A program made the position numbers and the translations under genes. The notes under the pieces are model-generated. The model was not told the DNA's origin. It made no database searches and saw only the letters and a program-made list of their open reading frames with translations. 23,227 bases of DNA from UBA9715 sp964553375 (GTDB lineage: Bacteria > Actinomycetota > Coriobacteriia > Coriobacteriales > Eggerthellaceae), in NCBI GenBank assembly GCA_964553375.1, contig CAZKKN010000028.1:1-23227 (forward strand). The letters run 5' to 3'. This document shows, piece by piece, positions 17,199 through 23,227 of the stretch (position 1 is its first letter; each line of letters opens with the position of its first letter).

Positions 17199-20100
17199 GT
17201 GTATCTCAAGTCGCTCATATTGAAGGGCTTCAAGTCGTTCGCCGACCGCAGCGTCCTTTCCATGGAGCCGGGGATCACGGCCATCGTGGGCCCTAATGGG
17301 TCGGGCAAATCCAACATCTCCGATGCGGTGCTATGGGTTCTAGGCGAGCGTTCGGCCCGCAACCTGCGCGGCCAGGCCATGGAGGACATCATCTTCTCAG
17401 GTTCTGCCGCCCGCAAAGCGGTCTCTGTTGCCGAAGTGGACTTGGTGCTGGATAACCGCGACAAAACGCTGCCGGTTGATTTCGATGAGGTGGTCATCAC
17501 CCGGCGGATGTATCGCTCGGGAGAATCCGAGTACCTGGTGAACGGCGTGGTAGCCCGCCGCCTCGATGTGCTTGATATCCTCCATGATACGGGCCTTGGG
17601 ACCGGCACTCACTCCATCATCTCCCAGGGAAGCCTGGATTCCATCCTGCAGTCCAAGCCCGAAGACCGCCGGGCGCTCATAGAGGAAGCTGCCGGGGTTT
17701 TGAAGCACAAGCAGCGCAAGGAGAAATCCGCCCGGAAGCTTCAGCAGATGGACGTGCACCTCACCCGGGTGCGCGATGTGGCCGGCGAGGTGGCGCGCCA
17801 GCTGGGGCCGTTGGAGCGCAAGGCCAAGCGGGCCGAGGCCTACAAAGAGGTCTCCGCCGAGCTAGCCTCGCTCACCTTAGCGCTGGCCGTGGAGGAATTG
17901 CGGGACCTGAAGAAACAGTGGGAGGCCATCTGCGCCGGCGAGAAGAGCATCCTTGATGAGGTGCAAGTGAAAAAGGAGTCCGTGGGTGCCGCTGAGCAGA
18001 AGGTAAGCGACTTCCAAGAGGCTCTGAAGCGCGATAGCGAGGAGACCGGAGAGCTCTCCCGCCGTCAGCGCCGCGCGGCGAACCTGGCCGAGCGCCTGGA
18101 TAGCGCTGAGCTGCTTTTGCGGGAGCGCCGGCGGGCGGCAATCGGTTATGAGGCCGACTTCCAAGCCACCCTTGAGAGCTCCGATGCCGCTTTGGCCACT
18201 GCTCAAAAGGAGTTGGCTACCGCGTGCGAACAACTGGAAGCCGCTCAGAGCGCCTCCAAGGAAGCCGACGGGAAGGCCGAGCGCCTTGCAGCGGAGAAGG
18301 CTGCGCTGGATGAGCAGGTCCGCTCATCCCAGCAGAAGATAGATGAACTGAACCGCCTGACGGAAGAGGCTGAGCGCAAGCTCTCCGAAGCCCGCATCGA
18401 GCGCGAGACCGTTCAGGAGAGCCTGGCCAACGGCCTTGCCCATATGAAGCTCGTGGAAGCGCGCAAAGTGGAGCTGGAGGCGGATTTGGAGCGCGTCCAG
18501 CGCGACGATAAAGATGCCGAAGAGGTGTTGGTTCAGGCTAAGGAGAACCTGGAGCAATGCGAAGCCCAGGCGACCGAGGCGCAGAAGAAACTCACCGAGT
18601 GCTTCAGCGCCAAAGAGGAGGCCCAGGGGGCTTATGATGATGCGCGTACGGCGCTGCACTCCGCCCAGTCCCAGATCGAGGCCATCAAAACGGCCATCCG
18701 CACCTACCGCGCCGAAGACCCGGCGCTGCTCTGGCTGATGGATAACGCGGGGAATCTCCCTGGTGAGATAAGCGCCCTTTCCTCTGCCATCAAGGTGGAA
18801 GGGCCCTTGGAGCCCTTGGTGGAAGCGCTTTTGGGGGAGGATCTGGCTGCGTTGGCTGTGGAGGATGCCGCAGCCGCCCAGGCTATCGCCGATAGCCTCA
18901 TAGAGGGCGCCCTCTCGGGCGATGTTTCCTTGATCCTGCGAAGCAAGAACCGCGAAACCGCCGACGTTCGGAAGATCCCCGGGGCCCAGCGGCTCCTCGA
19001 TGAGCTTCGTTTCCCGGCGGCATTGACCGAGGCCATGGAGGCTTTGCTGGGGGACGTGCTCCTTTTCGACAGCCGCGAAGAGGCCTTCAGGCTTTGGGTT
19101 GAAAGCGACCAACAGGGGCGTTTGGTCTCCCGCGATGGCTGCGTTTTCCATCCCCAGGGCAAGCTGCGCATATTCGGCGCCCAAGATACCCAAGAGGCGA
19201 GCGATGGCGTCTTGGCCCGGGAACGTCGCTTGGATGAGGCCCAGGCGGCCCAGGAGGCATGCCGCAAGGAGGCCGACCGCGCGCAGGAGGCGCTCAAGGC
19301 CGCCGAGAGCGCTTATCGGGAGGCCCAGGCTAAAAGCCTCGCTTTAAGCCAGGACCTCGCCAACAGCAAAGGCGCGTATCAGTCGGCCTTCGATGAGCGC
19401 GAGCGCAGCGCCAAACGGCTCGCTTCGGTCACCGCGGAGGTGCAAGATATAGCCCGGCAGATCGAAGTGGCTCAGAAGACGGTGGATGAGCTGCGCCCCG
19501 ACATGGAGGCTTTCGAGAAGCTCATCGCCGATCTGGATACCCAGCGCAGCGAGCATATCCAGCGTCGTGAAGAGGAGTTGCGCACCATCAAGCCGCTGCG
19601 GGCCAATAGCGCCGGGCTTGTGGATGGGCTCAACGAGGCCCGCTTGGCGAAGGCGAAATTCGATGAGCGCCGCGCCTATGCCGAGCGCATAGTGGATGCC
19701 CGCAAGCAGAGCATCCAGACCATCCGCGAAGAGAAGGCCGAGGCCCAGCGCCAGCGGGTTCTGAAGACGGCCGCCGCCAAGCGCGGTCAGGGGCTTTTGG
19801 GCATCTTCGAGCGCTTGGCCCAGGGCCTTGGGGAGCATTCCCGGCGCTTGGATGCCGCCGTGGAGTCTTCCACTACGGCCGCTGGCGACATCCATTCCCA
19901 GGCGGCTCAGGCGCGCAATGCCGCTCGCCAGGCCCATGACGACTACGATGAGGCTGCCAGCCGCCTCTCGGCGGTGCAGGTGGAGAAAAGCCGCCTGGAG
20001 GTCCAGGTGGAAAACGCCGTCTCGGTGGTGGTGAAGGATTGCTCCACACCTCTGGAGATAGCCGAGCAACTGCCGGTTTTGGCGGACCGGGCGGCGGCTG

Positions 20101-20759
20101 AGGACGAGAAATACCGTCTGGAGCGGCGCATACGCAACATGGGTACCATCAACCCCGATGCCGCGCAGGAATATGCCGAGCTGAAAGAGCGCTACGACTT
20201 CCTAGCCGGCCAACTGGAGGACATGGAAGCGGCCCGCCGGTCGCTCAATCGCATCGTCAGGGTGATCGATGCCCGCATGAAAGACGACTTCATCAACACC
20301 TTCGAGGAGGTCAACGCCAACTTCAACGAGATCTTCTCAATCCTGTTCCCGGGTGGCTCCGCCTCGCTTTCCCTGGTGGATCCCGAAGACGTGGAGAACT
20401 CCGGTGTGGAGGTGTCGGCCCAGCCGCGCGGTAAGCGCCTGACCAAGATGATGCTCATGAGCGGCGGCGAAAAATCCCTCACGGCTTTGGCGCTGCTCTT
20501 CGCCGTGTACAAGACGCGCACCACGCCCTTCTACATCCTGGATGAGGTGGAAGCGGCCTTAGATGACACCAATCTGCGGCGCCTCATATCCTATATTGAT
20601 ACCCTGCGGGATTACACGCAGCTGATTATGATCACCCATCAGCGGCGCACCATGGAGATGGCCGATGTGCTCTTCGGCGTATCCATGCAGGCCGATGGCG
20701 TGACGAAGGTGATCAGCCAAAAGCTCGAGCGCGCCCTTGAGCAGGCACACGAGGAGTAG
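17199..20759 (+). CDS. smc: Chromosome segregation protein SMC
   Basis: SMC is the ATPase of bacterial condensin, which organises and separates chromosomes. The 1186-residue product has the normal length and five-part layout. The N-terminal head opens YLKSLILKGFKSF with Walker A GPNGSGKS (31-38). The first coiled coil runs to about 500. The hinge spans about 505-665 (DPALLWLMDNAG to GKLRIFG), and the second coiled coil runs to about 1000. The C-terminal head has the ABC signature LMSGGEKSLTALAL (1086 on), Walker B FYILDEVEAALDD (D1115) and the MITHQ switch histidine. The start is GTG 17199, matching the family N-terminus. The partners scpA and scpB are not in the window. ftsY follows after two bases, as in many actinobacteria, indicating one transcript. 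Confidence 0.97.
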   Translation: MYLKSLILKGFKSFADRSVLSMEPGITAIVGPNGSGKSNISDAVLWVLGERSARNLRGQAMEDIIFSGSAARKAVSVAEVDLVLDNRDKTLPVDFDEVVITRRMYRSGESEYLVNGVVARRLDVLDILHDTGLGTGTHSIISQGSLDSILQSKPEDRRALIEEAAGVLKHKQRKEKSARKLQQMDVHLTRVRDVAGEVARQLGPLERKAKRAEAYKEVSAELASLTLALAVEELRDLKKQWEAICAGEKSILDEVQVKKESVGAAEQKVSDFQEALKRDSEETGELSRRQRRAANLAERLDSAELLLRERRRAAIGYEADFQATLESSDAALATAQKELATACEQLEAAQSASKEADGKAERLAAEKAALDEQVRSSQQKIDELNRLTEEAERKLSEARIERETVQESLANGLAHMKLVEARKVELEADLERVQRDDKDAEEVLVQAKENLEQCEAQATEAQKKLTECFSAKEEAQGAYDDARTALHSAQSQIEAIKTAIRTYRAEDPALLWLMDNAGNLPGEISALSSAIKVEGPLEPLVEALLGEDLAALAVEDAAAAQAIADSLIEGALSGDVSLILRSKNRETADVRKIPGAQRLLDELRFPAALTEAMEALLGDVLLFDSREEAFRLWVESDQQGRLVSRDGCVFHPQGKLRIFGAQDTQEASDGVLARERRLDEAQAAQEACRKEADRAQEALKAAESAYREAQAKSLALSQDLANSKGAYQSAFDERERSAKRLASVTAEVQDIARQIEVAQKTVDELRPDMEAFEKLIADLDTQRSEHIQRREEELRTIKPLRANSAGLVDGLNEARLAKAKFDERRAYAERIVDARKQSIQTIREEKAEAQRQRVLKTAAAKRGQGLLGIFERLAQGLGEHSRRLDAAVESSTTAAGDIHSQAAQARNAARQAHDDYDEAASRLSAVQVEKSRLEVQVENAVSVVVKDCSTPLEIAEQLPVLADRAAAEDEKYRLERRIRNMGTINPDAAQEYAELKERYDFLAGQLEDMEAARRSLNRIVRVIDARMKDDFINTFEEVNANFNEIFSILFPGGSASLSLVDPEDVENSGVEVSAQPRGKRLTKMMLMSGGEKSLTALALLFAVYKTRTTPFYILDEVEAALDDTNLRRLISYIDTLRDYTQLIMITHQRRTMEMADVLFGVSMQADGVTKVISQKLERALEQAHEE

Positions 20760-20761
20760 CC

Positions 20762-21682
20762 ATGGGACTTTTCTCACGATTCAGCGAAGGCTTATCGAAG
20801 ACCCGCGAAGCGCTGCGTGAGGACATCAACCTCATCTTGAATCGCAGCCCCCAGGTAGACGACGACTTCTGGGATGGCTTGGAAGAGGCTCTCATCGTCT
20901 CGGATATGGGAGGCTACTCGGCGGTCAGCATCGTGGACAAGCTGCGCAACGACGCCGTGCGCAAGGGCTACCGGGATGCCTTCGATGTGCTTGAGGCGCT
21001 CAATGATGAGATAGCCGCGGAATTCCCCGACGGGTCCGAGGGCTTCTTCGATGAGCCCTGCATCGTGCTCTTCGTGGGAGTGAACGGCTCAGGGAAGACC
21101 ACCACCACCGGGAAGATCGCCAAGCAGGCCAAGGATGCGGGTCGCAATGTGATCCTGGGTTGCGCCGATACCTTCCGCGCGGCTGCCATAGAGCAGTTGG
21201 AGGTGTGGGCGGACCGCGCCGACGTGCAGATCTGCGCTCGGGAGCGGGGAAGCGATCCGGCCAGCGTGTGCTTTGAGACCATCGAGCGGGGAGAGGCCCA
21301 GGGGGCCGATCTGGTGCTCATAGATACCGCTGGGCGCCTCCATACCTCGGCTGACCTCATGCGAGAGCTGGAGAAGGTGGTCTCGGTGGTGCGCAAGCGT
21401 GCGAACCTGCCGGTGAAGCTCGTGCTCGTCATAGATGCCACCACCGGGCAAAACGGCTTGCAACAGGCCCGGGAGTTCAACGATGCCCTGGATCTGGACG
21501 GTGTGATCATCACCAAGCTCGACGGCACAGCCAAGGGCGGCATCGCCGTGGCTGTGGCCCATTACCTGGATATCCCCATCGTGAAGCTGGGCGTGGGCGA
21601 GGGTTTGGAAGACCTGAAGGACTTCAATGCCAAAGAGTACGCCCAAAGCCTCATCGGCGAATTCGGCCGCGCCTCGGAGTGA
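20762..21682 (+). CDS. ftsY: Signal recognition particle receptor FtsY
   Basis: FtsY is the SRP receptor GTPase that docks ribosome-nascent chain complexes at the membrane. The 306-residue product is the short form: an N domain from residue 1 (GLFSRFSEGLSKTREAL) and the G domain, without the long acidic A domain of E. coli. GTPase motifs are complete: GVNGSGKTTTTGK (106-118), DTFRAAAIEQL, DTAGR, TKLDGTAKGG and LGVGEGLEDL at the end. The amphipathic N-terminal helix is the likely membrane contact. AGGAG five bases upstream lies within the last codons of smc. ffh starts 22 bases after the stop, so receptor and particle protein are probably made together. Confidence 0.97.
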   Translation: MGLFSRFSEGLSKTREALREDINLILNRSPQVDDDFWDGLEEALIVSDMGGYSAVSIVDKLRNDAVRKGYRDAFDVLEALNDEIAAEFPDGSEGFFDEPCIVLFVGVNGSGKTTTTGKIAKQAKDAGRNVILGCADTFRAAAIEQLEVWADRADVQICARERGSDPASVCFETIERGEAQGADLVLIDTAGRLHTSADLMRELEKVVSVVRKRANLPVKLVLVIDATTGQNGLQQAREFNDALDLDGVIITKLDGTAKGGIAVAVAHYLDIPIVKLGVGEGLEDLKDFNAKEYAQSLIGEFGRASE

Positions 21683-21704
21683 GTGGCACCGGAAAGGAAA
21701 TACG

Positions 21705-23141
21705 ATGTTCGATAACCTCCAAGACCAACTCCAACAAGTATTCAACGACCTGAAGGGCAAAGGCCGCCTTTCCGAAGACGACATCCGTGCGGCCATGCGC
21801 CGGGTGCGCATGGCGCTTCTGGAGGCTGACGTAAGCTATAAGGTGGTCAAGGATTTCATAGCCAAGGCTTCGGCTCGCTGCATGGAAGCAGACGTCCTGG
21901 ATTCCCTTACACCGGCCCAAAATGTCATCAAGGTGGTGCTGGAGGAGCTCACCGACCTTCTGGGTCAGACCGACGCCAAGCTGCAGCTCGCCTCCAACAA
22001 GCAACCCAACGTGATCATGCTGGTGGGGCTTCAGGGTTCGGGTAAGACCACGGCGGCTGCCAAGCTGGCATATCTGCTGAAGCGCGAGGGTCACAACCCG
22101 CTTCTGGTGGCCTGCGATGTCTACCGTCCCGCAGCAGCCGATCAGCTGGAAACCCTGGGCGGCGAGATAGGGGTGCGCGTTTATCGCGCCGATGGCGAAG
22201 ATCCGGTGAGGATCGCCAAGGGTGGCCTGCGTTGCGCCATCGATAACCTGTGCGATGTGGCTATCGTGGACACGGCGGGCCGCCTCCATGTAGACGACGA
22301 GATGATGGACGAGGCCCAAAGCATCAAGGATGCCACAGACCCCGATGAGGTGCTCATGGTGGTAGATGCCATGACCGGTCAAGACGTCATCAACGTGGTG
22401 GAGGCCTTCAGCGCCCGGGTGGATTTCGATGGCGTGATCATGTCCAAGATGGACGGCGACGCGCGTGGCGGCGGTGCCCTTTCCATCCGCCAGACCACCG
22501 GTAAGCCCATCAAGTTCGTATCCTCCGGCGAGAAACCCGATTCCCTTGAGGTGTTCCACCCCGATCGCATGGCCCGGCGCATCTTGGGCATGGGGGATAT
22601 GGTCTCTTTGATCGAGACCGCCGTGAAGGTGCAGCAGGAAGAGGAGGAGGCCGAGGCCAGCGCACGTTTGGCCCGCATGGACCTGAACCTCAACGACTTC
22701 CTGGATATGAATCGTCAGGTGCGCAAGATGGGCGGCATCGGCAAGCTGGTGTCGGCTTTGCCCGGCGGCGATAAGATGATGGCCCAAGGCCAGGTGGACG
22801 AGCACGCTTTGGACAAGATGGAGGTCATCATAAACTCCATGACCAAGCGCGAGCGCGAGAAACCCGACGTGCTGAACGGCAGCCGCCGCGCCCGCATCGC
22901 CGCTGGTGCCGGGGTGACGGTCACGGCTGTGAACCAGCTGATGAAGCAGTACAACGAGACGCGCAAACAGGTGAAGAAGATGATGTCCGTCTACGGCGAC
23001 CCCGACGAAATGCGGGGCGGCCGCGGCCGGAAGGGTAAGAAAGGAAAGAAGGGCAAGAAGGGTGCCAAGCGCATGGCCATGCCCGGGATGGGCGGTATGT
23101 CCATGGCCGACCTCAAGCGCATCTCGGACATGATGAAATAG
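21705..23141 (+). CDS. ffh: Signal recognition particle protein Ffh
   Basis: Ffh binds 4.5S/SRP RNA and signal peptides of membrane proteins and pairs with FtsY. The 478-residue product has the N domain (MFDNLQDQLQQVFNDLKGKGRLSE), then the G domain with GLQGSGKTTAAAKLA (108-122), DVYRPAAADQLETL, DTAGRLHVDDEMM and SKMDGDARGGGALS. The M domain begins with LNDFLDMNRQVRKMGG and contains the SRP RNA-binding helices (SMTKREREKPDVLNGSRRARIAAGAG). The tail has a Lys/Gly run followed by a Met-rich segment (about 437-478). ATG 21705 matches the family start and follows GGAAAGGAAA; the upstream in-frame ATG at 21627 lies inside ftsY and is rejected. The SRP RNA gene and rpsP are not seen in the window. 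Confidence 0.97.
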   Translation: MFDNLQDQLQQVFNDLKGKGRLSEDDIRAAMRRVRMALLEADVSYKVVKDFIAKASARCMEADVLDSLTPAQNVIKVVLEELTDLLGQTDAKLQLASNKQPNVIMLVGLQGSGKTTAAAKLAYLLKREGHNPLLVACDVYRPAAADQLETLGGEIGVRVYRADGEDPVRIAKGGLRCAIDNLCDVAIVDTAGRLHVDDEMMDEAQSIKDATDPDEVLMVVDAMTGQDVINVVEAFSARVDFDGVIMSKMDGDARGGGALSIRQTTGKPIKFVSSGEKPDSLEVFHPDRMARRILGMGDMVSLIETAVKVQQEEEEAEASARLARMDLNLNDFLDMNRQVRKMGGIGKLVSALPGGDKMMAQGQVDEHALDKMEVIINSMTKREREKPDVLNGSRRARIAAGAGVTVTAVNQLMKQYNETRKQVKKMMSVYGDPDEMRGGRGRKGKKGKKGKKGAKRMAMPGMGGMSMADLKRISDMMK

Positions 23142-23157
23142 CTGGGATGCAGATGGT

Positions 23158-23214
23158 TATGTCAGGGGACGTATGTCAGGGGACGGGGATGTTTTATGTC
23201 AGGGGACGGGGATG
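23158..23214 (+). repeat. Three direct copies of a TATGTCAGGGGACG repeat
   Basis: TATGTCAGGGGACG occurs at 23158-23171, 23172-23185 and 23195-23208. The second and third copies continue with GGGATG, so they are 20-base identical units; the first copy abuts the second directly. The motif starts 16 bases after the ffh stop and runs close to the window end. GTCAGGGGACGG-type repeats are known beside IS200/REP-associated tyrosine transposase genes in many bacteria, which is the likely class. No transposase is visible within the window. Confidence 0.75.
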
Positions 23215-23227
23215 ATGGCATGATCCT

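Noticed and set aside
23158..23214. CRISPR array at the right end
   Set aside because: Only three short copies, with the first two adjacent and the second and third only a few bases apart; there are no spacers of constant length.

Overview
This window reads as a chromosomal housekeeping segment from a high-GC actinobacterium, most likely the class Coriobacteriia (for example the Eggerthellaceae). That placement rests on the actinobacterial gene order (SepIVA-like coiled-coil protein, YceD, rpmF, plsX, rnc, smc, ftsY, ffh), on GC-rich third codon positions, and on an RpoC with a long extra C-terminus. It is an inference from gene content, not a database result. All genes are on the + strand except ppk1. 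No gene-free stretch reaches 300 bases; the longest gaps are about 185 bases (7899-8083), 164 bases (13517-13680) and 166 bases (14722-14887), and each holds candidate regulatory sites.

Left part (1-4985): the 3' two thirds or so of rpoC, interrupted by a 10-N assembly gap and closed by a good intrinsic terminator. Then come a stand-alone hisE-like pyrophosphatase and glmM, four bases apart, the latter making glucosamine-1-phosphate for the cell wall.

Middle part (4986-13516): a polyphosphate module arranged divergently. ppk1, on the - strand, makes polyphosphate and carries a long low-complexity tail. A two-domain PPK2-type polyphosphate:AMP phosphotransferase, on the + strand, spends it. 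The phosphotransferase gene overlaps a class B sortase gene by four bases, followed by purM, purN and an XdhC-family gene, so five genes could form one transcription unit. AMP phosphorylation, purine synthesis and an XdhC-type maturation factor share a purine theme; the sortase is the outlier.

Right part (13517-23227): a candidate promoter with an inverted repeat in its spacer leads into the SepIVA-like and YceD genes. rpmF has its own promoter candidate and a stable leader hairpin. An attenuator-like hairpin separates rpmF from plsX. Then rnc, smc, ftsY and ffh follow almost without gaps, joining lipid synthesis, RNA processing, chromosome organisation and both protein components of the signal recognition pathway. 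The window ends in three copies of a GTCAGGGGACG motif resembling the repeats associated with REP/IS200-like elements.

The strongest unusual signal is an alpha-CTD-like helix-hairpin-helix module near the C-terminus of the RNA polymerase beta-prime subunit. It aligns without gaps to the DNA-binding surface of the E. coli alpha subunit. Other points of interest are the PPK1 tail, the sortase in a purine/polyphosphate operon, the XdhC-like protein with altered motifs, the rpmF leader hairpin and the repeats at the right end.
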